Shown here one piece after another: positions 41,714 through 49,510 of a stretch of 64,000 bases of DNA. The translations under genes and the position numbers were made by a program. This DNA is from Epilithonimonas lactis (lineage in GTDB: Bacteria; Bacteroidota; Bacteroidia; Flavobacteriales; Weeksellaceae): NCBI RefSeq assembly GCF_900110605.1, contig NZ_FOFI01000004.1, forward strand, positions 347,943 through 411,942. The letters are read 5' to 3'. How positions within the stretch are numbered: the first letter of the stretch is position 1; each line of letters begins with the position of its first letter. The notes under the pieces were generated by a model that did not search any database, was not told the DNA's origin, and saw nothing but the letters and a program-made list of their open reading frames with translations.

Positions 41714-43060
41714 TTACTCTCTTTTAATATCACTAATGAAATTCACTTTCAGTGCCTCGTACAAAGAATTACGGCTTACCAAGACAGAAAATATTGAAGA
41801 CATCATGCCCGCCAACATCAAATGAAATATCAATGAATGTCTGTCCGTCATTTCCAAAACCAAAATTGCAGATGTAAATGGAGCGCGCGTAATTCCGGTG
41901 AGAAAAGAAACCATCCCAGCAAGGATCAAGACATTGGTTTCATTGTCTGTAAGATTCATCACATTTGCAAAGACACTTCCTAAAGTTGCGCCTGTAGATA
42001 GTGCCGGCGCAAAAATCCCGCCTGCGCCACCAGAAGTAAAAGCTAATGCCGGACCCAACATTCTGAGAATCGGTACGTACCACGCCTCTGTCTTTTGATC
42101 TGTAAAAAGGACTCGTTCTATGATATCTTTTCCCGAACCAAGAATATCTCTGTTGATAAAATAGGCAATGGTCGCAACGATCAATCCGCAGATCACCAGG
42201 AAAATAATGTTTGACAGGTCGGTCTTTAATTTTTTCTTCAATCTGTTGATTTTCAACATTGCCACAGAAAGCTGACTGCTGAGAATCCCCGAGATCCCTG
42301 AAACGAAAATAATGGGGAACATGATCCAAAGTGTCACATCGCTCGTTTTTGGATATCCAAGATATAAATAAGATCCAGCAAAAGATTGCGCTGTAAGTCC
42401 AGCAATGATAACCGCCGTGAACAAAGCAGTTTTGAAATAGTTGATGTGCGTCTTCGATAATTCTTCCACCGCGAAAACAATTCCTCCAAGTGGTGTGTTG
42501 AAGGCGGCGGAAAGTCCAGCTGCCGCACCGGTCAAAATCATATTTTTCTTAGAAATTTTTGGCCACCAGTCGGGTAGGAGCTCATAAACTTTTCGGAAGA
42601 CAGAACCAGCGATCTGAATGGTCGGTCCTTCTCGTCCAATTGCGCCTCCGCTAGAAACCAAAACGAAACTTGAAAGAATTTTTATAATGATGATCCTTAG
42701 ACTCAATAATTTATAGATCAAATGATTGTCTTTTGGATTGGCGAGTTCTACAGCGGCCATCACCTGCGGAATTCCGCTTCCCTTTGCAAACGGCGCATAT
42801 TTTTTTACCAGCCACCAGGAAAGCACGAAACCAATGGGCGCAATAATGAAGATCATCCAAAGATTCCAATTCAATATCTTATTGAGTGTGTGCTCGCCAA
42901 AAGCAAATATCTGAGCGTACAAAACTGCAATGATTCCCGTAATGATAGAGCCAATCCAAAATGGAACAGCCTGCAGAAGGTTTTCCTTCAGCCTTTCATT
43001 ATGAATGTTATCAAAAGATCTCTTGAGAACTTTCCTGATGTACAATAGTAATCTTTTCAT
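41714..43060 (-). CDS. ClC family chloride channel/transporter
   Basis: A 448-residue membrane protein with about ten to twelve hydrophobic segments. The three ion-pathway motifs are present: GSGIP (near 93), GREGP (near 142, with the gating Glu) and GGAGGIFAPAL (near 343), so it could be a Cl-/H+ exchanger; the proton glutamate was not located with certainty. It has no C-terminal CBS domains. The stop codon of the upstream folP gene is 2 bp from its start, so the two are co-transcribed. Confidence 0.9.
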   Translation of the reverse strand: MKRLLLYIRKVLKRSFDNIHNERLKENLLQAVPFWIGSIITGIIAVLYAQIFAFGEHTLNKILNWNLWMIFIIAPIGFVLSWWLVKKYAPFAKGSGIPQVMAAVELANPKDNHLIYKLLSLRIIIIKILSSFVLVSSGGAIGREGPTIQIAGSVFRKVYELLPDWWPKISKKNMILTGAAAGLSAAFNTPLGGIVFAVEELSKTHINYFKTALFTAVIIAGLTAQSFAGSYLYLGYPKTSDVTLWIMFPIIFVSGISGILSSQLSVAMLKINRLKKKLKTDLSNIIFLVICGLIVATIAYFINRDILGSGKDIIERVLFTDQKTEAWYVPILRMLGPALAFTSGGAGGIFAPALSTGATLGSVFANVMNLTDNETNVLILAGMVSFLTGITRAPFTSAILVLEMTDRHSLIFHLMLAGMMSSIFSVLVSRNSLYEALKVNFISDIKRE

Positions 43061-43062
43061 AC

Positions 43063-43896
43063 TCAGAGCTTCAAAGTTTCTGGATTGTGCAAACGGATGA
43101 TTTTTGCGCCTTTTTCTATTAATTTTAAATGTAAATCTAAAGTTTCTTTTTCAACTTCATTGGGTTGTTTTCCCAATGGTTTGTAGATAAATGATTTCTT
43201 CGAGATTCCTGCAAGAATAGGATATTTTCCAAAACCGATGTATTCAAATTCATCTATTATTTTGTATTGGTCATCAACGGTTTTTCCAAATCCGAAGCCT
43301 GGGTCGAGGATGATGTCTTTGATTCCTTTGTGATTTAATTCTAATAATTTCTCTGAGAAAAATCGATTGATAGACAAAATAATATCATCAAACTTAATTT
43401 TCTCGTGCATCGATTCGTAACTCGGATTGATGTGCATCAATATATAAGGTAAACCCGTTTTCGAAACCACACTCAAAAGTTCAGAATCAAATTGTCCCGC
43501 CGAAATGTCATTCACCAAATCAATTCCTTCATCAAAACCAAATTTCACAACGTCTGCATAAAATGTGTCCAGCGAAATCAAACTTTCCGGAAATTCTTTT
43601 TTGATTAATGAAATCACATTTCCAATTCTTCGGATTTCCTCATCAGCCTTCAAATATTCCGCATTCGGTCGCGTGGATTGTGCGCCAATATCGATGAAAG
43701 TTGCGCCGTTTTTCAGGAGATTTTCTGCTTGTTTTAGCGCATTTTTTTCATTATTAAATTTCCCGCCATCCGAAAAAGAATCGGGCGTAAGGTTCAAAAT
43801 TCCCATTAATTTTGGCTTCGACAAATCAACCAATCTGCCATTGCAATTGATGGAAAAAGAATTATCGTTTTGGGAATTGGTAACAGAAAAGTTCAT
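43063..43896 (-). CDS. folP: Dihydropteroate synthase
   Basis: Joins p-aminobenzoate and dihydropterin pyrophosphate to form dihydropteroate in folate synthesis; the target of sulfonamides. A TIM barrel of 277 residues. Signatures: KLMGILNLTPDSFSDGGKF (near 29), FIDIGAQSTRPNAE (near 70), ILDPGFGFGKT (near 195), GISKKSFI and KIIRLHNPE at the end. The 2-bp gap to the ClC gene suggests one transcript. Confidence 0.94.
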   Translation of the reverse strand: MNFSVTNSQNDNSFSINCNGRLVDLSKPKLMGILNLTPDSFSDGGKFNNEKNALKQAENLLKNGATFIDIGAQSTRPNAEYLKADEEIRRIGNVISLIKKEFPESLISLDTFYADVVKFGFDEGIDLVNDISAGQFDSELLSVVSKTGLPYILMHINPSYESMHEKIKFDDIILSINRFFSEKLLELNHKGIKDIILDPGFGFGKTVDDQYKIIDEFEYIGFGKYPILAGISKKSFIYKPLGKQPNEVEKETLDLHLKLIEKGAKIIRLHNPETLKL

Positions 43897-43951
43897 TTTA
43901 AATTTTAAATAGGGAATATTTTAAAACAAGTTTAATGATAAAATCGTTTTT

Positions 43952-45019
43952 CTAATTGGTCATCGCATAAACCGCAAAACTCGCCAACCAATGGTCGCCA
44001 CCATAATTTCCCTGAAAAATAATCGGAAGCGAATTCTCAATGAATTTTTCCCGCGTAATTTCAAATCTTTTTCTAAGCTTATTTCCTTCTGGTAAAGCGT
44101 TCGCAATATTTTTCATTGCCCAAGATTTCGAAAACGACAATCCAACCAGATGAACGGTTTGATAATCGCTCAAATCACTGATAATGGGAATTTTTTCGAT
44201 ATTTTCCAAACTTCTTTTCTCGTAGAAATCGTTGAGCCATTTTTCAAATTCTTTCTGTTGCAAAATTCTGCTCATCAATTCTGCAATTTCCAGACTTGGC
44301 GAGAAGAAATCACTTCCGTCAGGCTCCAAATAAGCTGGCGTTTTTGTGTTGTTCAAATAGAAAATTTTGGCTTTTTCAGACAATTCTTTCTCGAAGGTTT
44401 TATCGTCCGTTTCTCTCGCCCAATCAATGGCGAAACACATTGCAAATGCGGTGTTTGGATGAACGCCAGTTCTGTTTGGGTAGGTTTGTTTTGGCAAATA
44501 AGCTTTCCAAAGTCTTAGGATTTCGTCTGTCAAAGGTTTCAAATTCTGATGCCAGATTTTAGCTTTTGGATGATTCCATTTTGCCAATTCTTCATCCAGT
44601 TTGAGAATCCAAGCCCAGCCGTAAGTTCTTTCAAAATTCTGCGCGACTTGATATTTTGTAAAATATTTCGCTTCTTCTTTAATTTTTTCTGATGAAAATG
44701 ATGCTTCTAAAATAGAGATGATTTGGTCTGTATTTTCCAAATTTTGTTCCGTCCTTAATAATCTCACCAACATCCAATGTCCGTGCACAGAGCTGTGCCA
44801 ATCGAAACAGCCGTAAAAACTTGGGTGCAATTCTTTCGGCGTCAGGACTGCATCTTTTTCAGAATTGATGACGTGCGCGGTCTTGTTCGGATATTCTTGG
44901 TTGATGCATTTCAAAGGCATCGATGCTAGCTTGTTTGCCATTTCTGCTGTCAGTTCCGATTTTTGTTGAGCGTTGACAAAAAGTGAAGACATTAGAAAAA
45001 GTGAAATGGCTATTTTCAT
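43952..45019 (-). CDS. DUF2891 family exported protein
   Basis: A 355-residue protein with a signal peptide (1-17, ending FVNAQ). It matches DUF2891, an alpha/alpha-barrel-like family: ELHPSFYGCFDWHSSVHGHWML near 63 is its hallmark, then YGWAWILKLDEEL, YPNRTGVHPNTAFA and YLEPDGSDFFSPSLEIAELM. His and Trp residues in the first motif and the Asp/Ser segment suggest a carbohydrate-active pocket, but no activity is established. A single gene. Confidence 0.85.
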   Translation of the reverse strand: MKIAISLFLMSSLFVNAQQKSELTAEMANKLASMPLKCINQEYPNKTAHVINSEKDAVLTPKELHPSFYGCFDWHSSVHGHWMLVRLLRTEQNLENTDQIISILEASFSSEKIKEEAKYFTKYQVAQNFERTYGWAWILKLDEELAKWNHPKAKIWHQNLKPLTDEILRLWKAYLPKQTYPNRTGVHPNTAFAMCFAIDWARETDDKTFEKELSEKAKIFYLNNTKTPAYLEPDGSDFFSPSLEIAELMSRILQQKEFEKWLNDFYEKRSLENIEKIPIISDLSDYQTVHLVGLSFSKSWAMKNIANALPEGNKLRKRFEITREKFIENSLPIIFQGNYGGDHWLASFAVYAMTN

Positions 45020-45150
45020 TGGTTGGATTTAATTGTTTGATGTTCATTTTCAATCGCTAAAAATTTTTTTGATGTTTCAAAAGATGGCGATTTTATTAAG
45101 GAAAATTTGGAATCATAAAAATAGTTAATTTTTCCGGTTGGCAATCAAAA

Positions 45151-45178
45151 TTTGAAAACAACAAAATTTGTATCTTTG
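45151..45178 (+). promoter_or_regulatory. Promoter TTTG-N16-TATCTTTG of the DUF1599 gene series
   Basis: TTTG at 45151-45154 and TATCTTTG at 45171-45178 (spacer 16 nt, shorter than the 18 nt of others here). The ATG at 45196 is 17 nt further. It drives the DUF1599/BT_3928/TerB/tpiA series. Confidence 0.6.
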
Positions 45179-45195
45179 ACCAATTAGACAGATTT

Positions 45196-45753
45196 ATGCA
45201 CAATACTTCCGCCCAGTTTGACGACGTTATCACGGTTTGCAGGGACTTATTTCAGAAAAAAATGAAGGATTATGGAACCGCGTGGCGCGTTCTTCGTCCA
45301 AGTTCTATTACCGACCAGATTTATATCAAAGTCAATAGAATTCGTACTTTGCAGATGACCGACGTGAAAATGGTGGACGAAAGTGAGGAAGACGAATTCA
45401 TCGCCATCATCAATTATTCCATCATCGGATTGATTCAATTAGAAAAAGGTTTTTCTGATGAACTGAACGCCAATCCAGAAGAAACGATGGCGCTTTACAA
45501 TTCATACGCTCAAAAAGCAAAGGACTTGATGGAACGCAAAAACCACGATTACGGCGAAGCTTGGCGCGAAATGAGAATCTCATCCATCACCGATTTGATT
45601 TATCAAAAAGTACTTAGAACCAAACAAATTGAAGACAACAACGGCGCAACTTTGGTGTCGGAAGGTTTGGATGCGAACTACTTTGATATGTTGAATTATG
45701 CAGTTTTCTGTTTAATAAAGATGGAAGTGGGAAGTCAGAAGCGGGAAGATTAA
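45196..45753 (+). CDS. DUF1599 family protein (nucleotide-modification-associated domain 1)
   Basis: A 185-residue protein with two copies of the domain: KKMKDYGTAWRVLRPSSITDQIYIKVNRIRTLQ near 23 and ERKNHDYGEAWREMRISSITDLIYQKVLRTKQI near 113. The internal duplication is plain from the paired YGxAWRxxRxSSITDxIYxKVxR motifs. The family's role in nucleotide modification is a database-level suggestion only. The last eleven residues (KMEVGSQKRED) are encoded by a G/A-rich repeat arm (45719-45750), so the native C-terminus may have been altered by a repeat. Confidence 0.87.
   Translation: MHNTSAQFDDVITVCRDLFQKKMKDYGTAWRVLRPSSITDQIYIKVNRIRTLQMTDVKMVDESEEDEFIAIINYSIIGLIQLEKGFSDELNANPEETMALYNSYAQKAKDLMERKNHDYGEAWREMRISSITDLIYQKVLRTKQIEDNNGATLVSEGLDANYFDMLNYAVFCLIKMEVGSQKRED
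45719..45750. repeat. Left G/A-rich arm flanking the four-helix-bundle gene
   Basis: The segment starts AGATGGAAGTGGGAAGTCAG. Its first ten bases are the exact complement of the outer end of the C/T-rich block at 46164-46192 (ending AACTTCCATCT), so the four-helix-bundle gene sits inside an imperfect inverted repeat. Confidence 0.5.
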
Positions 45754-45785
45754 GAATTCTGTGGAAAGGTAATTTATGTATTAAG

Positions 45786-46142
45786 ATGAGTTTTAAATTT
45801 GAAAAATTAATAATTTGGCAAAAATCTATGGATTTTGGAGAAACAATATTTCAAATTTCCAAAGATTTTCCAAAAGATGAAATGTTCAATTTGGTTTCTC
45901 AACTAAGAAGAGCGGTGGATTCTATTGCACTGAATATTTCTGAGGGCTCAATTTTACAATCCAATCCTGAGTTTAAAAGATTTTTAGGTTTTTCGATTCG
46001 GTCTTTGGCAGAAGTCGTAACGTGTTTATATAAAGCAAAAAATAGGAATTATATTTCAGAAGAAAAATTCAAAGAATTATATAATGAATCATATCAATTA
46101 ATGAATCAAATCATTGGATTCAGAAACCAACTAAAAGATTAA
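45786..46142 (+). CDS. Four helix bundle protein (23S rRNA intervening-sequence protein family)
   Basis: A 118-residue all-helical protein of the S23/four-helix-bundle family: FEKLIIWQKSMDFGETIFQ, QLRRAVDSIALNISEGS and FKRFLGFSIRSLAEVVTCL are the classic motifs. Relatives are encoded inside rRNA intervening sequences, as free-standing genes in Bacteroidota, or as accessory Avd proteins of diversity-generating retroelements; no reverse transcriptase is present here. It breaks the series DUF1599/BT_3928/TerB/tpiA and is flanked by inverted G/A- and C/T-rich repeats, which suggests insertion. It is more A+T-rich than its neighbours. Confidence 0.88.
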   Translation: MSFKFEKLIIWQKSMDFGETIFQISKDFPKDEMFNLVSQLRRAVDSIALNISEGSILQSNPEFKRFLGFSIRSLAEVVTCLYKAKNRNYISEEKFKELYNESYQLMNQIIGFRNQLKD

Positions 46143-46163
46143 TCTATGCATAATATTGTCAAC

Positions 46164-46192
46164 ATCCATCTTCCATCCGCTAACTTCCATCT
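46164..46192. repeat. Right C/T-rich arm flanking the four-helix-bundle gene
   Basis: ATCCATCTTCCATCCGC followed by TAACTTCCATCT, the counterpart of the left arm at 45719-45750; it ends 8 bp before the BT_3928 start codon. Confidence 0.5.
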
Positions 46193-46200
46193 CTAAAATT

Positions 46201-47271
46201 ATGAAAGCAGTTTTACGCTACATTGTCGCACTCATATTCATCGCTTCCGGATTTGTGAAAGCGGTGGACCTCAAGGGATTTTCTTTCAAACTGGAAGAAT
46301 ATTTTTCGCCCATCGTTTTTGACTTGCCATTTTTGGAGAAATATGCTTTGGTATTTTCAATCATCGTGGTTTTGCTGGAGCTGATTTTAGGGTTTATGTT
46401 ATTAATGAAAATCAAGCTTAAAGAAACCATTTATGCCTTGATTGCACTTTGTCTTTTCTTTGGATTTCTGACGTTCTATTCCGCTTACTTTGACGTCGTT
46501 ACAGATTGTGGCTGTTTCGGAGACGCTTTGAAATTCACGCCTTGGCAATCGTTTTGGAAAGATATTACGCTTTTGGTTTTATTGATAATCTTGGCAGTTC
46601 TATATAGAAAAAGAGAAGAAGATGAAGTCGTGAGATTTGGAAAACTACCGTTGTTGGGGGTTTTCGTTTTGGTAATGTTTTTCGTGATGTACCGCGGACT
46701 TTTCCACGAACCGATGATTGATTTCCGAGCTTATGCGATTGGGACAGATTTGGCTTCGGAGAAAGATAAAATCAATAAAAATCCGTCTGAATACAAGACT
46801 TTTTATTCATTGAAAAATTCAAAAACCAACGAGGTCAAAAAAGTGGACCAGGACGAATACATCAATAAGGAATATTGGAAAGATACGACTTGGCAAATCG
46901 AGAAAGGAAAAACCACTTCCGAAATCGTGAAAAAAGGCTACGAATCCGAAATCTCGAAGTTTAAAATCGAGGACACAAACGGAAATAACATCACAGACGA
47001 AATCCTGAAAGAGCCAAAAGTTATCATCATTTTCACTTACAAACCAAAAGAAGCCGACGCAGAATTGGTCAAAAAAACGGAGACGAAAGCGTTGTCAGAA
47101 AAAGCAAAAGTAATCGGCGTAAGCACACAACCTGATTTCTACAAGCAAGTCCCAAACTATATGATGGACGAGATTGCCATCAAAACCATCGCCAGAAGCA
47201 ATCCTTTCATCTTGATTTTGGAGAAAGGAAAAGTGGCTGAAAAATTGGGAGCAAAAGATTATTTGGATTAA
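46201..47271 (+). CDS. BT_3928 family membrane protein (DoxX/MauE-like)
   Basis: The start at ATG 46201 (MKAVLRYIVALIFIASGFVKAVDL) replaces the longer frame from 46156, which begins inside the C/T-rich repeat. The 356-residue protein has a DoxX/MauE-like four-helix membrane part (1-140; GFMLLMKIKLKETIYALIAL, DCGCFGDALKFTPWQSFWKD) with a CGC motif, and a soluble C-terminal domain (190-356) with a thioredoxin-like look (KVIGVSTQPDFYKQ, NPFILILEKGKV) but no CxxC. A role in membrane redox chemistry is a guess based on the MauE relation. Confidence 0.85.
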   Translation: MKAVLRYIVALIFIASGFVKAVDLKGFSFKLEEYFSPIVFDLPFLEKYALVFSIIVVLLELILGFMLLMKIKLKETIYALIALCLFFGFLTFYSAYFDVVTDCGCFGDALKFTPWQSFWKDITLLVLLIILAVLYRKREEDEVVRFGKLPLLGVFVLVMFFVMYRGLFHEPMIDFRAYAIGTDLASEKDKINKNPSEYKTFYSLKNSKTNEVKKVDQDEYINKEYWKDTTWQIEKGKTTSEIVKKGYESEISKFKIEDTNGNNITDEILKEPKVIIIFTYKPKEADAELVKKTETKALSEKAKVIGVSTQPDFYKQVPNYMMDEIAIKTIARSNPFILILEKGKVAEKLGAKDYLD

Positions 47272-47380
47272 TAATCTTAAATTTGAAATGCTGAAAACAA
47301 TTAGTGACTTTTAAAATCAAAAAATAAATATTGTATTAGTCTAACATTCAAAGTCTAATATCTAACATCTATATTATATA

Positions 47381-47731
47381 ATGAGAAAATCAAACAAACC
47401 AATCGCTGGCTATCACTTACTGATGATTTTGTCCGCAGTCGATGGAATCATAAAACCAGAAGAAGGACTCAAAGTTCAGGAATATATGACCGAGGAATTT
47501 CCTTTCCGTCTCAATTTGGACGACGAGTTGGAAATCATCGCGCAACTGACATCTGACCAATGGCAAGACCACTTCGAGTTCCACGCCAAATGTTTCGAAG
47601 AAGATTCTACCGAGCAAGAAAGAAAAGACTTCATCCAATTCGCAAAATCCCTCATCAAAGCGGACAACAAAGTGAGCGACGACGAGCACAAATTTTACAT
47701 CTTACTGAAAAACCTTTGGAATTTAAATTAA
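47381..47731 (+). CDS. TerB-like protein
   Basis: A 116-residue helical protein with a TerB-type fold: HLLMILSAVDGIIKPEEGLKV near 13 and FIQFAKSLIKADNKVSDDEHKFY near 84 carry the acidic pairs that bind divalent metal in TerB proteins. Single TerB domains appear in stress and phage-defence contexts, but this one lies between BT_3928 and tpiA (stop 7 bp before tpiA), a normal flavobacterial arrangement. Its exact function is unknown. Confidence 0.75.
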   Translation: MRKSNKPIAGYHLLMILSAVDGIIKPEEGLKVQEYMTEEFPFRLNLDDELEIIAQLTSDQWQDHFEFHAKCFEEDSTEQERKDFIQFAKSLIKADNKVSDDEHKFYILLKNLWNLN

Positions 47732-47738
47732 TATCAAA

Positions 47739-48500
47739 ATGAGAAAAAACATTGTCGCAGGAAACTGGAAAATGAACAAAAACTACGCTGAAGCACAAGA
47801 ATTGATGGCTCAGCTTTTAGAATACAAAAAAAACAACACTACCAACTGCGAGGTTTTCATCGCTCCGCCAGCATTGTATCTGGCTTCTGCTAAAGAAGTA
47901 TTCAAAAATGGCGAAGTAGGCGTTTACGCTCAGGACGTTTCAGAATATGCGAGTGGCGCGTACACAGGCGAGATTTCTGTGGATATGTTGTCATCCATCG
48001 ATGCAGACGGAAGTTTGGTGTCGCACTCCGAGAGAAGAACTTTCCACGGCGAGACCGACAGCCACGCGAACAGAAAAGTGAAAGCCCTTTTGGACAAAGG
48101 CCTCACGCCAATCTATTGCAACGGCGAGAAGTTGGAGGAGAGAAAATCCGGAAGACATTTCGAAGTCGTAAAAAACCAAACCGAAACCGCACTTTTCACT
48201 TTGTCCGCAGAGGAAATCAAAAAAGTCGTGATTGCCTACGAACCAGTTTGGGCTATCGGCACGGGCGAAACAGCCACTGCAGAGCAAGCGCAGGAAGTCC
48301 ACGCTTACATCAGAAGCCTGATTGCTGACAAATACGGAAAAGACGTTGCTGACGAAGTTTCCATCCTTTACGGCGGAAGTGTGAAGCCAGACAACGCCAA
48401 AGAAATCTTCTCCCAACCCGACGTAGACGGCGGTTTGATTGGTGGCGCCGCGCTAAAAATCGAAGATTTCACAAAAATCATAGAAGGATTCAATTCATAA
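47739..48500 (+). CDS. tpiA: Triose-phosphate isomerase
   Basis: Interconverts dihydroxyacetone phosphate and glyceraldehyde-3-phosphate in glycolysis. A 253-residue TIM barrel with substrate Lys in AGNWKMNK (near 11), catalytic His in VSHSERR (near 98), catalytic Glu in AYEPVWAIGTGETAT (near 170) and the phosphate loop LYGGSVKPDNAKE. A strong terminator follows, then an R1 repeat. Confidence 0.96.
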   Translation: MRKNIVAGNWKMNKNYAEAQELMAQLLEYKKNNTTNCEVFIAPPALYLASAKEVFKNGEVGVYAQDVSEYASGAYTGEISVDMLSSIDADGSLVSHSERRTFHGETDSHANRKVKALLDKGLTPIYCNGEKLEERKSGRHFEVVKNQTETALFTLSAEEIKKVVIAYEPVWAIGTGETATAEQAQEVHAYIRSLIADKYGKDVADEVSILYGGSVKPDNAKEIFSQPDVDGGLIGGAALKIEDFTKIIEGFNS

Positions 48501-48509
48501 ATAAAACTT

Positions 48510-48570
48510 ACTTTGTCAAATCGAAGATTGGGCTTAGCCAAAGTTTATCCGATTTGACAAAGTTTTTTTT
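48510..48570 (+). terminator. Terminator of tpiA
   Basis: A 14-bp perfect stem (ACTTTGTCAAATCG at 48510-48523 with its complement at 48550-48563), loop of 26 nt, and eight T at 48563-48570. The R1 repeat begins at the very next base. Confidence 0.75.
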
Positions 48571-48679
48571 GGAGCTTAATCCCGCTATCCGTTGCAATCT
48601 TTTTTGCACCACATTTGGTCATCCGAAAGAAAGGGAAGTCAAAGCAAAAAAGGATTTCCACTACTATCGGGGCTAGGGG
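48571..48679 (+). repeat. Dispersed repeat R1, subtype A, copy 2
   Basis: The same 109-bp length as the copy at 18592-18700, with the same ends (GGAGCTTAATCCCGCTATCC; GGGGCTAGGGG) and TTTTTTGC/GCAAAAAA arms, but a different loop. The identity continues into TTTTGTCATCCAAACAAAT. Confidence 0.75.
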
Positions 48680-48773
48680 TTTTGTCATCCAAACAAATTT
48701 TGTCATCCAATAGTTAGCATTCAGATATTTATTAATTGAACCATTATTGTTTTTCTTTGTTGAGCGTCAGCCT

Positions 48774-48836
48774 CTTTGCGAGCCTTAAAAATATTTTCAA
48801 TTAATTTAAAAAAAATCTTAGCGAACTTTTCGTTAA
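48774..48836 (+). repeat. Dispersed repeat R3, copy 2
   Basis: CTTTGCGAGCCTTAAAAATA, TTTTCAATTAATTTAAAAAA, then CTTAGCGAACTTTTCGTTAA. It has the same orientation relative to R1 as at 18914-18975. No gene is seen between tpiA and mce. Confidence 0.6.
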
Positions 48837-48900
48837 TTTTTTTATTCAGCATCAGCATATCAAAAATTTATCTCCTTACTATTTTTAAAATTAAAACAAT

Positions 48901-49299
48901 ATGAAAATAGAACACCTTGGCATCGCTGTGAAGTCTCTTTCAGATTCAGATGATTTGTTTGCCCGACTTTTGGGAAAATCAAATTACAAACAGGAATCCG
49001 TAGAAAGAGAAGGCGTTACCACCTCTTTTTATGAACTTGGCGAAAGCAAAATAGAACTTCTGGAAGCCACAAACCCCGAAAGTCCAATCGCCAAATTCCT
49101 CGACAAAAAAGGCGAAGGAATCCATCATATTGCCTTCGGTGTAGAAAATATCCAAGCAGAGATAGAAAGATTAAAAAAAGAAGGCTTCATTTTCATCTCC
49201 GAAGAACCGAAACAAGGTGCTGATAACAAATTAGTTGTCTTCCTGCACCCAAAATCTACCAATGGCGTGTTGATAGAATTGTGTCAAGAAAAACCATAA
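48901..49299 (+). CDS. mce: Methylmalonyl-CoA epimerase
   Basis: A 132-residue VOC-fold enzyme that interconverts (R)- and (S)-methylmalonyl-CoA. Signatures: MKIEHLGIAVKSLSDSDDLF (metal His5 in HLGIAV), VEREGVTTSFYELGESKIELLE, GIHHIAFGVENI (metal His) and NGVLIELCQ (metal Glu). The length is as expected. It is a single gene; a tRNA with its own promoter starts just downstream. Confidence 0.93.
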   Translation: MKIEHLGIAVKSLSDSDDLFARLLGKSNYKQESVEREGVTTSFYELGESKIELLEATNPESPIAKFLDKKGEGIHHIAFGVENIQAEIERLKKEGFIFISEEPKQGADNKLVVFLHPKSTNGVLIELCQEKP

Positions 49300-49304
49300 A
49301 ACGT

Positions 49305-49334
49305 TTTGTAGATAGAGAAATTTTGCTATTTTTG
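49305..49334 (+). promoter_or_regulatory. Promoter TTTG-N18-TATTTTTG of the tRNA gene
   Basis: TTTG at 49305-49308, an 18-nt spacer and TATTTTTG at 49327-49334; the tRNA begins 28 nt later. The -33 box starts 5 bp after the mce stop. Confidence 0.75.
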
Positions 49335-49362
49335 CAAACACAAAATTTAACCAATTTTACGA

Positions 49363-49436
49363 GGTCCTATAGCTCAGTTGGTTAGAGTCCCTGACTCATA
49401 ATCAGGTTGTCCCTGGTTCGAGCCCAGGTGGGACCA
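49363..49436 (+). tRNA. tRNA with CAU anticodon (elongator tRNA-Met, or tRNA-Ile2)
   Basis: A 74-nt cloverleaf: acceptor stem GGTCCTA/TGGGACC with discriminator A, D-arm GCTCAGTTGGTTAGAGT, anticodon stem CCTGA/TCAGG with loop CTCATAA (anticodon 49397-49399), T-arm CCTGG-TTCGAGC-CCAGG. CCA is not encoded. G1-C72 and the lack of three G-C pairs at the anticodon stem exclude initiator tRNA. Whether it is tRNA-Met or the lysidine-modified tRNA-Ile cannot be settled by eye. Confidence 0.93.
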
Positions 49437-49441
49437 CAACA

Positions 49442-49480
49442 AAACCCTTGAATACACTGATATTCAAGGGTTTATTTTTT
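49442..49480. terminator. Terminator after the tRNA gene
   Basis: A 13-bp perfect stem (AAACCCTTGAATA at 49442-49454 with its complement at 49461-49473), loop CACTGA, then a T-rich tract. It can also serve the convergent alpha/beta hydrolase gene. Confidence 0.8.
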
Positions 49481-49510
49481 ATCGAGCCCAAAGAGAGGCT
49501 GGAATTTAAA

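Noticed and set aside
42334..43048. Several short frames over the ClC gene on both strands
   Set aside because: The ClC frame carries all three conserved pore motifs; the alternatives have no family features.
45786..46142. Avd gene of a diversity-generating retroelement
   Set aside because: No reverse transcriptase, template repeat or variable repeat is present within several kb.
49363..49436. Initiator tRNA-fMet
   Set aside because: The first acceptor pair is G1-C72 rather than a mismatch, and the anticodon stem lacks three consecutive G-C pairs.
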